Shown here: piece after piece, positions 41,090 through 52,798 of the stretch
How positions within the stretch are numbered: the first letter of the stretch is position 1
Layout: every line of letters starts with the position of its first letter
Assembly (NCBI RefSeq): GCF_024171695.1
Contig: NZ_JAMTCF010000033.1
Span: forward strand, 1-61,770
DNA from: Actinosynnema pretiosum
Lineage (GTDB): Bacteria > Actinomycetota > Actinomycetes > Mycobacteriales > Pseudonocardiaceae
Direction of reading: 5' to 3'
Length of the DNA: 61,770 nt
Translations under genes and position numbers: made by a program
Notes under the pieces: generated by a model
What the model saw: only the letters and a program-made list of their open reading frames with translations
Told to the model about the DNA's origin: nothing
Database searches by the model: none

Positions 41090-42480
41090 TCGACTGGTTG
41101 CAGCACTCGACGGGAGGGCTGCTGACCCTGTCCGGGGTCAGCATCGCCCTGCTGCTGTTGATGATCATCCGCTGGAAGGTCGAGCCGTTCATCGCGCTGC
41201 TCGTGGTCGGCCTGCTGGTGGCGCTGGCGGCGGGCCTGCCGGTGGAGGTGCTGGTCGGCTCGGCGCAGAAGGCCTCGGACTCGTTGCTGGAGAAGGGCTT
41301 CGGCAGCATCCTCGGCCACATCACTGCCATCATCGGGCTCGGCACGCTGCTGGGCGCGATCCTGGAGGCGTCCGGGGGCGCCGAGGTGCTGACCCGCTCG
41401 CTGCTGCGGGCGTTCGGCGAGAACCGCGCGCCGCTGGCGATGGGCCTGGCCGGTCTGATCTTCGGCGTCCCGGTGTTCTTCGACATCGGCATCTTCGTGC
41501 TGGCGCCGCTGGTGTACGTGGCGGCCAAGCGCGCCGGGCGGTCCATCGTGCTCTACGCGATGCCGCTGCTCGCCGGGCTGTCCGTGATGCACGCGTTCAT
41601 GCCCCCGCACCCAGGTCCGGTGGCGGCGGCCGGGCTGCTGAACGTGGGCCTGGGCTGGATCATCGTCATGGGCCTGGCGGTGGCGATCCCGTCCTGGTTC
41701 GTCGGCGGCGTGCTGTTCTCGGCGTGGATCGGCAAGCGGCTGGTGGTCCCGGTCCCCGAGGAGATGCTGGCGGCGGCGGAGAAGGCGCGCGCCGAGAGCG
41801 CCAAGGGCGAGCCGCCGCTGTCGCTGGTGCTGGGCATCATCGCGGTGCCGCTGGTGCTGATCCTGGCGGGCACGTTCGGCAGCATCCTGCTGCCCAAGGG
41901 CTCGTCGCTGCTGGGCGTGTTCACGTTCTTCGGCACGCCCGCCGTCGCGCTCACCATCGCGGTGCTGCTGGCGTTCTGGCTGCTGGGCTTCCGGCGCGGC
42001 ATGACGCGGGAGAAGATCGCCGAGCTGTCGGCGGCGTCGCTGCGCCCGGTGGCGATGATCCTGCTGGTGGTCGGCGCGGGCGGGTTCTTCGGCGCGGTGC
42101 TGTCCGCGACCGGCGTCGGCAAGGTGCTGGCGAACTCCCTGGCGGACCTGGGACTCCCGGTCATGGCGCTGGCCTACGTGATCAGCTGCGGGATGCGGAT
42201 CGCGCAGGGCTCGGCGACCGTGGCGATCGTGACCACCACCGGCATCGTGGCGCCGCTGGTCGCGGAGCAGTCCTACTCGCAGCCGCAGCTCGCGCTGGTG
42301 GTCATGGCGATCGCGTCCGGCTCGATCATCGCCTCGCACGTCAACGACGGCGGGTTCTGGATCGTGTCGCGGTACTTCGGGCTGTCGGTGAAGGAGACGC
42401 TCCAGACCTGGACGGTCGTGGAGACCCTGCTGTCCGTGGTGGGCTTCGTGGTCGCCGCGCTGCTCAGCCTGGTGGTGTAG
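41086..42480 (+). CDS. GntP-family permease (probable D-amino-acid or N-acyl-D-amino-acid uptake)
   Basis: 464 residues, about 12 membrane segments, gluconate:H+ symporter family: GFGSILGHITAIIGLGTLLGAILEASGGAEVL, FGVPVFFDIGIFVLAPLVYVAAKR, HAFMPPHPGPVAAAG, and AIASGSIIASHVNDGGFWIVSRYFGLS. The same family includes E. coli DsdX (D-serine) and GntP (gluconate). With a deacylase and D-serine-dehydratase homologue beside it, a D-serine-like or N-acylated substrate is more likely than gluconate. Last gene; terminator follows. Confidence 0.92.
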   Translation: MIDWLQHSTGGLLTLSGVSIALLLLMIIRWKVEPFIALLVVGLLVALAAGLPVEVLVGSAQKASDSLLEKGFGSILGHITAIIGLGTLLGAILEASGGAEVLTRSLLRAFGENRAPLAMGLAGLIFGVPVFFDIGIFVLAPLVYVAAKRAGRSIVLYAMPLLAGLSVMHAFMPPHPGPVAAAGLLNVGLGWIIVMGLAVAIPSWFVGGVLFSAWIGKRLVVPVPEEMLAAAEKARAESAKGEPPLSLVLGIIAVPLVLILAGTFGSILLPKGSSLLGVFTFFGTPAVALTIAVLLAFWLLGFRRGMTREKIAELSAASLRPVAMILLVVGAGGFFGAVLSATGVGKVLANSLADLGLPVMALAYVISCGMRIAQGSATVAIVTTTGIVAPLVAEQSYSQPQLALVVMAIASGSIIASHVNDGGFWIVSRYFGLSVKETLQTWTVVETLLSVVGFVVAALLSLVV

Positions 42481-42504
42481 CCGCGCCGGACCCGGTGCGG
42501 CGAA

Positions 42505-42542
42505 AGGCCCCCGCGCCCTCCCCCTTGGAGACGCGGGGGCCT
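42505..42542 (+). terminator. terminator of the D-amino-acid operon
   Basis: AGGCCCCCGCG (42505-42515) pairs with CGCGGGGGCCT (42532-42542) around a 16-base loop, 24 bp after the permease stop and followed by CTCCCCCCTG. Nothing further was recognised in 42543-42648. Confidence 0.75.
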
Positions 42543-42648
42543 CTCCCCCCTGTGGGTCGCACCTCCCCGCGCGACCCACCGCCACCTACACGAGCGGGGG
42601 TTCGAGCGGGTTCACCGAATTCCGAAGATTTTTCCGACGGGCCGCGAC

Positions 42649-45507
<2,859 letters not shown>

Positions 45508-45535
45508 ACCCATTCCCTTCCCGATTGCGTGATCA

Positions 45536-45551
45536 CCGAACACATGTTCGA
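45536..45551 (-). promoter_or_regulatory. SOS box (LexA site) of uvrA
   Basis: Minus strand TCGAACATGTGTTCGG differs by one base from the actinobacterial LexA consensus TCGAAC-4-GTTCGA. It places uvrA under DNA-damage control. Confidence 0.85.
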
Positions 45552-45734
45552 AAAAAGCGTACCCGCCGAGCGGGCTGACACGATCGGGGAGGGGGTGCCC
45601 GCGCTGGTGCGCGGCACACCCGGACCAGCCCCGGAACCCCTCGATCGTGCGCCAACGGCTCTACCGGTGGGTAGTGAACGCCCCTAGGCTGGAGCGGTAG
45701 GCCGTTCGGCCGCAGATCCCGGGATGAGGTGCCC

Positions 45735-46532
45735 ATGAGCTTCGCTGACGCAGCCCAAGCCCAGGTCCACTCCGCGACGAGCGTACCCGCGCCGCGCGAG
45801 GAGTCGGGCGCGATCCAGGACGCGCTCGCCGGACTGGCGGAGGTCGAGCGGGCCACGGCCGAGCTGTACCGCGTGGTCGACGGGTTCGACCTGGCGTCGG
45901 TGCGGGAGCCCAGCCTGCTGCCGGGGTGGAGCCGGGCGCACGTGATGACGCACCTGGCGCGCAACGCGGACGCCCTGCTGAACCTGCTGACGTGGGCCAA
46001 GACCGGCGTCGAGCACCCGATGTACCTGAGCACGGCCGACCGCGAGGCCGACATCGCGGAGGGCGGGGCGCGTCCGCCGACGCTGCTGCGCGCCGACCTG
46101 GACGCGGCCAGCCAGCGGCTCGCCGCCGCGATCCGGGACCTGCCCGCGACCGCGTGGGAGGCCGAGGTGGCGCACCCGGTCAAGGGGCCGGTCCTGGCCG
46201 GGCGGGTGCCGTGGATGCGGTTGGGCGAGGTGTGGGTGCACCTGGTCGACCTGGACGCGGGGTTCGGGTTCGCCGACATCCCGGAGGACCTGCACGAGCT
46301 GCTGGTGGACGAGGCGGTCGGGGGGTACGCGGACCGCGAGGGCGTGCCGCCGGCGCGGTTGGAGGTGGCGCTGCCGGACGGGCGTCAGCGCACCTGGGAG
46401 TTGCCCGCGGGCGCGGGCAGCGACGCGCCGGTGATCAGCGGCGGGGCGGCCGAGGTGATCGGCTGGCTGACCGGGCGCGGCGACGGCAGCGGCCTGGACG
46501 GCCGGGTGCCCGAGTTGCCCAGGTGGCTCTGA
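45735..46532 (+). CDS. mycothiol-dependent maleylpyruvate isomerase-like protein
   Basis: 265 residues, DinB-like four-helix metal-binding fold. GWSRAHVMTHLARNADALLNLLTWA supplies the first His, and GEVWVHLVDLDAGFGFADIP the Glu/His pair of the metal site; a C-terminal MDMPI/SCP2-like domain ends the protein. Members use mycothiol, the actinobacterial low-molecular-weight thiol. No gentisate-pathway gene is adjacent, so the substrate is uncertain. ATG 45735, with GAGGT upstream; GTG 45729 is possible. Its 3' end overlaps the convergent acyltransferase gene by 148 bp. Confidence 0.88.
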   Translation: MSFADAAQAQVHSATSVPAPREESGAIQDALAGLAEVERATAELYRVVDGFDLASVREPSLLPGWSRAHVMTHLARNADALLNLLTWAKTGVEHPMYLSTADREADIAEGGARPPTLLRADLDAASQRLAAAIRDLPATAWEAEVAHPVKGPVLAGRVPWMRLGEVWVHLVDLDAGFGFADIPEDLHELLVDEAVGGYADREGVPPARLEVALPDGRQRTWELPAGAGSDAPVISGGAAEVIGWLTGRGDGSGLDGRVPELPRWL

Positions 46533-47632
46533 GCGCGCAGTCCGACGACGAGCAGCCACCGGGCGAGCGCGGGGCGGTGGCTGGCGGTGAGCAGGCGGTG
46601 CGCGGGCCGTTCCACCAGGACGGTCAGCGCCCAGCCGAGCAGGACGGCCGTGGCCAGGAACGCGACGAGCTGGACGGCCGGGCCCCACGGGGTCAGGCGC
46701 TCCATCACCACGTAGCCGATCTCCTGGTGGACCAGGTACACGCCGTACGAGATGCCCGCGAGCCAGCGGATCGGCGTGGCGAGCGCGCGCAGCGGCGCGA
46801 CGTCCCAGTCCGGCCCACCGGCCGCCGCGCAGACCCCGATCAGCACGACGCCGAGCGCGGCGGTGCCCTCGAGGTTGTCGCTGTGCAGGTACTGGGCGCC
46901 GAGCGCGGCGACGAGCAGCGCGGTCAGGTGCCGGTTCCCGAGGCGTTCGCGGGACCACAGCCACACGCCGACGCCCATCGCGAACAGCTGCGCGCGGTGC
47001 ACGCCGAGGCCGTCGTAGAGCAGCTTCAGCGGACCGGGCTCACCGGTCCACTCGCGCATCACCAGCGGGCCGAGCACGAGCGCCCAGAGCAGCACGGGCA
47101 GCGCCCGACCGCGCACGCGGGAGGCCAGCAGCGCGCCCGCGACGAACCCGGTGAGCTGCACCGGCAGGGTCCAGTAGGAGAAGTCGACCAGCCGGACGTC
47201 CGGGAGCCAGTTCTGCAGCATGAGGATGTTGAGGACCAGGTCGCGGGGTTCGAGGTGCGACCAGCCCTCGGGGGCGAGGTGGACGAGGACCCAGTAGGTC
47301 AGGCAGGCCGCCACCGCGTAGGCGGGGAGCAGGCGGGCGAGCCGGTTGCGCAGGAACCAGGCGCGGTTGCCCTTAGCCAGCGAGGCGCAGGCGAAGAACG
47401 CGGAGATCACCACCAGCGAGCTCGCGCCCATCTCCAGCGACACGGTGAACAGGGGGTCGCCGATCTCCGGGTGCACGTTCGGCCCGGCGTGGGTCGCGTG
47501 TTGCAGCACGACGGCCAGCACGGCGAGCACGCGCAGCACGTCCCAGTTGATCCTGCGGGTTTTGGGCACGGTGGGGATGACCTGCTTCAGGGTGGGGACG
47601 GCGGAACGGCGTTCGCGGCGGATCGTTGACAA
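46385..47632 (-). CDS. acyltransferase family 3 membrane protein
   Basis: 415 residues, about ten membrane segments. N-terminal NWDVLRVLAVLAVVLQHATHAGP contains the conserved H of the family, followed by FLRNRLARLLPAYAVAA and the LAGISYGVYLVHQEIGYVVMER segment. Likely O-acylates an envelope or secreted glycan; substrate unknown. TTG 47632 or GTG 47569 are the candidate starts; neither has a strong ribosome site. The last 50 residues, antisense to the isomerase gene, are polar, Pro/Ser-rich and not family-like. Confidence 0.85.
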   Translation of the reverse strand: MSTIRRERRSAVPTLKQVIPTVPKTRRINWDVLRVLAVLAVVLQHATHAGPNVHPEIGDPLFTVSLEMGASSLVVISAFFACASLAKGNRAWFLRNRLARLLPAYAVAACLTYWVLVHLAPEGWSHLEPRDLVLNILMLQNWLPDVRLVDFSYWTLPVQLTGFVAGALLASRVRGRALPVLLWALVLGPLVMREWTGEPGPLKLLYDGLGVHRAQLFAMGVGVWLWSRERLGNRHLTALLVAALGAQYLHSDNLEGTAALGVVLIGVCAAAGGPDWDVAPLRALATPIRWLAGISYGVYLVHQEIGYVVMERLTPWGPAVQLVAFLATAVLLGWALTVLVERPAHRLLTASHRPALARWLLVVGLRAQSHLGNSGTRPSRPLPSPRPVSQPITSAAPPLITGASLPAPAGNSQVR

Positions 47633-47654
47633 CCCTAAGGAACGTTCCTGTAGG
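47626..47654 (+). promoter_or_regulatory. promoter with palindromic spacer before the MBL gene
   Basis: TTGACA (47626-47631), 17 bp, TGTAGG (47649-47654). The spacer holds the 12-bp palindrome AGGAACGTTCCT (47638-47649), placed between the divergent acyltransferase and MBL genes and therefore a possible regulator site. Confidence 0.5.
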
Positions 47655-47699
47655 GACCCTGAAGGTGCGAAGGCCGGCGGGCGGCTACGGTCGGCGACC

Positions 47700-48377
47700 G
47701 TGGACGTACTAGAGGACTACACCGGCCACGTCGAGCCGGGCGGCCCGGCGACGCGCCGGGTGCTGGACGCGCTGACCATCACCAAGGTGTCGGTCGGCCC
47801 GATGGACAACAACGCGTACCTGCTGGTGTGCCGCGCGACGAACGAGGCGCTGCTGATCGACGCCGCAGCCGACCCCGAGCGTCTCTCGGACCTGGTCGGT
47901 CACGACGTGACCAGGCCGAGGCTGAAGACGGTCGTGACGACCCACCAGCACGGCGACCACTGGGCCGCGCTGGGCGCGGTAGCGGGCGCGAACGGCTCGA
48001 ACACCGCCGCGCACCCCCTGGACGCCGAGGTCCTGCCGGTCCCCCCGGACTTCCTGGTGGAGCACGGCGACACCCTGCAGGTGGGCGCCTCGGTGCTGGA
48101 GGTGATCCACCTGCGCGGCCACACGCCGGGCTCGATCGCCCTCCTGTACCGAGACCCGACCGGCCACCCCCACCTCTTCACGGGCGACTCGCTGTTCCCC
48201 GGAGGCGTGGGCAAGACCACCTCACCGGACACCTTCAAGTCCCTGCTGGACGACGTCGAGTCCCGCGTCTTCGACGCCCTCCCGGACAACACCTGGTTCT
48301 ACCCAGGCCACGGCGACGACTCCACGCTGGGCGCGGAACGGCCGAAGCTCCAGGAGTGGCGCTCACGCGGCTGGTGA
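47700..48377 (+). CDS. metallo-beta-lactamase-fold hydrolase (glyoxalase II-like)
   Basis: 225 residues. Metal-binding motif TTHQHGDHWAAL (HxHxDH), later ligands in LRGHTPGSIALLY, FTGDSLFPGGVG and FYPGHGDDSTLG, as in hydroxyacylglutathione/mycothiol hydrolases. In an actinomycete a mycothiol thioester could be the substrate, but no partner gene proves it. GTG 47700 start. Confidence 0.9.
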   Translation: MDVLEDYTGHVEPGGPATRRVLDALTITKVSVGPMDNNAYLLVCRATNEALLIDAAADPERLSDLVGHDVTRPRLKTVVTTHQHGDHWAALGAVAGANGSNTAAHPLDAEVLPVPPDFLVEHGDTLQVGASVLEVIHLRGHTPGSIALLYRDPTGHPHLFTGDSLFPGGVGKTTSPDTFKSLLDDVESRVFDALPDNTWFYPGHGDDSTLGAERPKLQEWRSRGW

Positions 48378-48439
48378 GCTGACGCACTTCCCGGACGGGG
48401 CCGCCCGACAGTAGGCGGTCCCGTCTCACTCGGTGGAAG

Positions 48440-49831
48440 CTAAACAGCCCGCGTTCTGCCGGACGCCTTCCGCGCGAAGAACTCCCCCGGCCAGAATGCG
48501 TCTCCCAGCGTCACCCCGTCGAAGAGCAGGCAGACGGCCCCAGGCGTGTCCTCGGAATCCCAGACGGCCGAAACGTTCCGGCCGCTTTCTTTCCCATTCC
48601 GGCTCAGCCAGTAGATCCTGTCACCCGGCCTGAGCTCGAAAACGGGCACGATCTCCCGCCGCGGCGTCCTGCGAGTGCTCGGCCCTCCGATCCGCACGCC
48701 GAAACCGTATTCCCAGGCCGGCCTGGGACATCGCCAGACGATCCGGAACTGCTCATCGATCGGCAACGCGGGCGCCCCCACGCGCACTTCTTCGACCAGG
48801 TAGAACGTGGCGATCCGACGTGCGCTTTCCGACATCTCGCTCCACGGTTCCGAGAGCACTTCCGCACATGCCTCGGCATCCGACTCCAACTCCACAGCGC
48901 GGGCAGCCAGATCGCGATCGGTCGAGGCCTTGGCGCGGAGCACCTGGATCGACCGGGTCAACGAATCGGGGTCGACCCGGAGGTGGTGTCTGACCCTTTT
49001 GGCCACGTAGTTGTCACGCGCACCGGTGTTGGTGCGAATCGGTGGATCGCCGACGGCGGTTTCACGAGCCCATCGAGAAGCCTCGAAGCAGGCCGCCAGC
49101 CACTGCGCCTCACCTGCGTCCAGGATCGTCTCGGCCACCAGGGGAACGCCAGGAAGCAAGTCTGGTCGACCGTTGGGATAGAAGTGCTCGGGACCGATGT
49201 GCTCCGGATGCCAATCGAGGTCGCTGTGGAGCAGCGTGGCGAATCCCTCACCCCAGCGCTGCCAGAAGATCATCTCCTCGCCGTGCGCGTTCGTGTAGTG
49301 CTGCACGATGTCCGGAAGACCGAATTCCACGCTGGCCATCTCCCCCAACTGGGCCTGGATGATCCGGTTGCCTCGATAACGGCTCAGGTACCCCCTCACC
49401 TCGACGACGAAGTCCACGATGGACTCGTCGTCCAACTTCTGGTCGGAGTTGATGACGATCGACTTGAGCACATCACCCCCGCGCCGCGCCGACAGCAACT
49501 GCTTGGTGGCATTGGCCCAGTAGAGGCCGTCGGTGTCCGGGTCGTGCACAACGCAGAACACGGGGAGGTTGCCATCGGCCCAGGTGCCGCCGTGGTCACC
49601 GACCGGCACGGCGTACCCATCGGCCTTGCGCCACGACCGCCCGCCCTTGACCTGGATCTTGACCACATCGCCGGTGACCTCACCGTTCTCGGTGAACGTG
49701 ACGTGCTGGTCCTCCCCGAAGTCGTTCTGGCCGTCCACCTCTTGGACTATGTGGTTGTGCCGCTCCAGCAGCGCCCGCAGTGCGTTGACCGCCGCGCGGC
49801 CGGTTCTGCGGTTGTCGGGCACTTTCGGCAT
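48440..49831 (-). CDS. DUF4365-type nuclease-like protein
   Basis: 463 residues. The N-terminal 65 residues match the DUF4365 pattern related to PD-(D/E)XK nucleases: RRTGRAAVNALRALLERHNHIVQEVDGQNDFGEDQ...GDVVKIQVKGG, with Asp41 and the Q60-x-K62 pair as the expected catalytic set. The following 390 residues are unrecognised. ATG 49831 is chosen for the GGGGGA just upstream; ATG 49849 also exists. GC content and codon use are visibly lower than in neighbouring genes, suggesting acquisition. It may be a defence or DNA-processing gene, but no partner methylase or helicase is present. Confidence 0.75.
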   Translation of the reverse strand: MPKVPDNRRTGRAAVNALRALLERHNHIVQEVDGQNDFGEDQHVTFTENGEVTGDVVKIQVKGGRSWRKADGYAVPVGDHGGTWADGNLPVFCVVHDPDTDGLYWANATKQLLSARRGGDVLKSIVINSDQKLDDESIVDFVVEVRGYLSRYRGNRIIQAQLGEMASVEFGLPDIVQHYTNAHGEEMIFWQRWGEGFATLLHSDLDWHPEHIGPEHFYPNGRPDLLPGVPLVAETILDAGEAQWLAACFEASRWARETAVGDPPIRTNTGARDNYVAKRVRHHLRVDPDSLTRSIQVLRAKASTDRDLAARAVELESDAEACAEVLSEPWSEMSESARRIATFYLVEEVRVGAPALPIDEQFRIVWRCPRPAWEYGFGVRIGGPSTRRTPRREIVPVFELRPGDRIYWLSRNGKESGRNVSAVWDSEDTPGAVCLLFDGVTLGDAFWPGEFFARKASGRTRAV

Positions 49832-49898
49832 TGAATCCCCCAGATCCATGACGTGTCATCAGAGCAGGCAGTCTGCAGCAGAGCGAACTCCCAGCCCG

Positions 49899-52250
49899 CT
49901 ACACCACCCCAGCCGCCGCCACCAGGTCATCCCCCGGCAGCTCGATCCCCAGCACCCCGCCGGGGTTCACCACCAGCACCACCCCGGCGAGCACCCCCAC
50001 CAGCTCCCGCCCCGTGGTCTCCCGCACCGCCTGCGCCCCCTCGGGCACGTGCCCCGGCGCCGAGTACACCGCGAGGAACCGCCGCCCCAGACCGTCGACC
50101 CCGAGCCTCAGCCCGCCGTTCCCGTTGGTCTCCAGGATCAGCCTGCTCCCCAGCACCACCGGTAGCACCCGCTCGTGCGGCACCCACCCCACGGCCGCGT
50201 ACCCCAGCACCACGTCCAGCTCCGACAGCGGCTCCGGGAACCCCCGCCTGCGCGGGCTCGGGCTGTAGTCCGGGTTCAAGTACTCCTCGCCCGTGAGCAC
50301 CCCGTCCGAACCCGACCGGTACGCCCCGAGCAGCGCCGCGTTCGGCGTGCCCTCCACGTGCCTCGGGTCGACGTCCGGATCAGCGCACCACACCCACCCG
50401 CCGGGGACCTGCGCCGCCTGCTCGCGCATCGCGTCGGTCACCGCGGGCAAACCGGGGTGCCCCGTCAGATCGTCCAGCTGCCCGGCGGCCAGGTGCACGC
50501 CTACCGCCTCGGGCAGCACAAACACCCGCGACCCCGACGCGTCCAGCGCCGTCACCACGGTCCAGTCACCGCGCAACCGGTAGCGCCGGAATTCGCCCTC
50601 CGGTGGACTCCCCCCGTCCCAGTGCACGAGGTTACCCGCGTCCGACCCGTACCGGCGGACCACGGCGTCACGGGCACTCGACAGGGTGATCCCGTGGAAC
50701 TCCCGCAGCGACGGGTCCCCGGCGTCCGGAACGACCTGGTAGGGCGCCTGCCAGGCGGGCAGCTCCTCGTCCAGCTCGTACCGCAGCTCGTCCTGCTGCA
50801 CCACCAACTGCCCGATCAGGTGGACGACCGCAGCCTGCGCGTCCTCGAACGTGTGAAGCCCACGTTTGCGCCCACCCTTCTCCCCCCAGTACACCTCGTA
50901 CCGGTCGCCCGAGGGGACCAGGCACCACGCGCCCTCCCGGTGCCCGCCGAGGCGGTAGCGGCGCGGACTGGTCTGGCAGCGCGTGATCACCTCGTAGGCG
51001 GGCGCGAGCGCCTTGTCGAGCTCGCGGTCCGCCACCCCGGACGACCACGGCCTGCCCATCGCCAGGTGCGACGCCCTGATCGCGGTGAGCCGGGGCACGT
51101 CGGGCAGCCGGTAGCGGCTCTGCCTGACGTGGTCGACGAGCGCGGGCGGCGGTGGGACCCGGTGCTCGCGCAGGTAGTGCGCGACACCCGACGGCCACAC
51201 GAAGACCCCGTCGGTGTGGTAGCCGAGCGGCACCACGTCGGGCTCGCCGGTGACCAGGTCGGCGCCACTGCCGCGCGAGGACAGCACGAGCGGCGCGCCC
51301 TCCAGGTAGTCCAGCAGCAGCCGCGCCTCGCGCGCGCCCACCATCGGCCGGTACGCCTCGCCGCGCCCGTCCAGGACGACGTCGAAGGCGCGCACCAGCC
51401 GCAGCGGCTCGTCCGGCACGGGGTCGAGCGCGCGCACGGCCGCGCGCTGCTGCTCGACGCCTGCGGCGGCCCACAACCACTCGGGAACGGCGACCGGCCT
51501 GCGCGGAAGCAGCCGCAGCTCGTCGGCCAGGTGCTCGGACGCCTGGCCGCGCGGGACCACCGTCTGCGGCGGCCCGTCGAACCCGAACGACCACGTCGCC
51601 GACCCACCCGCGAGCAGGTCGACGCGCCCCGAGTACCAGGCGCCCTCGGTGTTGCGGAACTCGCGCACCCGGAGCCGGTGCAGCCACTGCCCCAGCATCA
51701 CCGGCGGCGCCCAGGCGCGCTCCTGCCCGCCCAGCACGACGACGCCCTCGACCTCCAGGAACCGCCCCACCGCGCGGAACTCCAGGCAGCACCGCTCCCA
51801 GCCCTCGGGCACGAGCGCGGCGATACCCGACTCGACCCGCTCCAGCAGGGCCCCGTCACCGGGCGGCGCGACGTCGCCTGCGGGCAGCACCGGGTACTGC
51901 GGCCACACCGGCGGCAGCGGGGGCCGCTCGCACACCAGCAGCAGCCGCCCATCGCCGACTAGCCCGTCGACCGGGTCGGCGTCCAGCGGTTCGGGACCGC
52001 CGTCGACCACCCGCCAGAGCCCGGCGGCCAGCACCGCCTCGAACACGCCGCTGTTGACCGCCTTGGCGGGCGCGCCGTCCAACTGGACCGCGTGTCCCGG
52101 CACACCGGGCGCGTCGTCGGGCCGCAGGAACGCGGTCGCGCCGTCGCCGGGTGTGAACCGGAACGCCCGGTGCCCGTCGACCGCGATGTCGTACCGCGCG
52201 CCGTCCCCCGCCACCGCGCCACCGCCCGTCACCGCACCGTCCCCCGTCAT
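49899..52250 (-). CDS. SseB-like domain protein in the toxin operon
   Basis: 783 residues. The C-terminal region (LSELDVVLGYAAVGWVPHERVLPVVLGSRLILETNGNGGLRLGV...RRFLAVYSAPGHVP) resembles the SseB N-terminal/enhanced-delivery domain found in actinobacterial T7SS toxin loci. The middle shows YRPMVGAREARLLLDYLEGAPLVLSSRGSGADLVT and RYEVYWGEKGGRKRGLHTFEDAQAAVVHLIGQL. No signal peptide or membrane segment. ATGA overlap with the SUKH gene makes it the fifth gene of the operon. It could be a second immunity protein or a secretion accessory; assignment is tentative. Confidence 0.7.
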   Translation of the reverse strand: MTGDGAVTGGGAVAGDGARYDIAVDGHRAFRFTPGDGATAFLRPDDAPGVPGHAVQLDGAPAKAVNSGVFEAVLAAGLWRVVDGGPEPLDADPVDGLVGDGRLLLVCERPPLPPVWPQYPVLPAGDVAPPGDGALLERVESGIAALVPEGWERCCLEFRAVGRFLEVEGVVVLGGQERAWAPPVMLGQWLHRLRVREFRNTEGAWYSGRVDLLAGGSATWSFGFDGPPQTVVPRGQASEHLADELRLLPRRPVAVPEWLWAAAGVEQQRAAVRALDPVPDEPLRLVRAFDVVLDGRGEAYRPMVGAREARLLLDYLEGAPLVLSSRGSGADLVTGEPDVVPLGYHTDGVFVWPSGVAHYLREHRVPPPPALVDHVRQSRYRLPDVPRLTAIRASHLAMGRPWSSGVADRELDKALAPAYEVITRCQTSPRRYRLGGHREGAWCLVPSGDRYEVYWGEKGGRKRGLHTFEDAQAAVVHLIGQLVVQQDELRYELDEELPAWQAPYQVVPDAGDPSLREFHGITLSSARDAVVRRYGSDAGNLVHWDGGSPPEGEFRRYRLRGDWTVVTALDASGSRVFVLPEAVGVHLAAGQLDDLTGHPGLPAVTDAMREQAAQVPGGWVWCADPDVDPRHVEGTPNAALLGAYRSGSDGVLTGEEYLNPDYSPSPRRRGFPEPLSELDVVLGYAAVGWVPHERVLPVVLGSRLILETNGNGGLRLGVDGLGRRFLAVYSAPGHVPEGAQAVRETTGRELVGVLAGVVLVVNPGGVLGIELPGDDLVAAAGVV

Positions 52251-52798
52251 CGCGCCTCGATGTCCCGCGCCCACACCGGGGGCTGCTTGCCCAGGTCCTC
52301 CATCAGCTCCAGCACGTCGAGCAGGTCCGGGATGTCGGGTGCGGTGCGCGCGAACCAGTCGGACGTGCTCTCCCAGGCGCGCACCACGCGCTCGCCCTCG
52401 ACCACGCTCCACACCGGCGGGTCGTCCAGTCCGAGGTCTGCGCCGTCGATCACCTGGTAGGCGTACGCCTGGTGCGCGGTCAGCACGAGCATCCCGCCGG
52501 GATCGACCAGGTCGTGCTCCAGGTGGCCGAGGCTCGCGAGCACCTGCTGCTTGGTCTCGCCGGTGATGGAGTTGACGCTGAACGCCGTGCCCGCCAGCCA
52601 CAGCCCGGACCGCACGCCGACGAGCCGGAACACCTCGCGAACCGCCTCGGGCACGTGGGCGACGCCCTGCGCGGAGGCCATCAGGTCGATCTGCTCGTCC
52701 GAGGCTCCCACCACCGAGTCGCGGCGCAGCCCGGCGCGGACGACCTGCTCGAACACTGCGCGAACGCGTTCACCCGCGTTCCCCGTTGGGTCGCTCAC
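52247..52798 (-). CDS. SUKH (SMI1/KNR4-like) immunity protein
   Basis: 183 residues. The SMI1/KNR4 pattern is seen in VPEAVREVFRLVGVRSGLWLAGTAFSVNSITGETKQQVLAS and PGGMLVLTAHQAYAYQVIDGAD.DDPPVWSVVEGE. SUKH proteins are the commonest immunity proteins for polymorphic nuclease and deaminase toxins. The GTG start overlaps the toxin stop as GTGA, directly behind the toxin tip, which is the classical immunity position. Confidence 0.85.
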   Translation of the reverse strand: MSDPTGNAGERVRAVFEQVVRAGLRRDSVVGASDEQIDLMASAQGVAHVPEAVREVFRLVGVRSGLWLAGTAFSVNSITGETKQQVLASLGHLEHDLVDPGGMLVLTAHQAYAYQVIDGADLGLDDPPVWSVVEGERVVRAWESTSDWFARTAPDIPDLLDVLELMEDLGKQPPVWARDIEAR

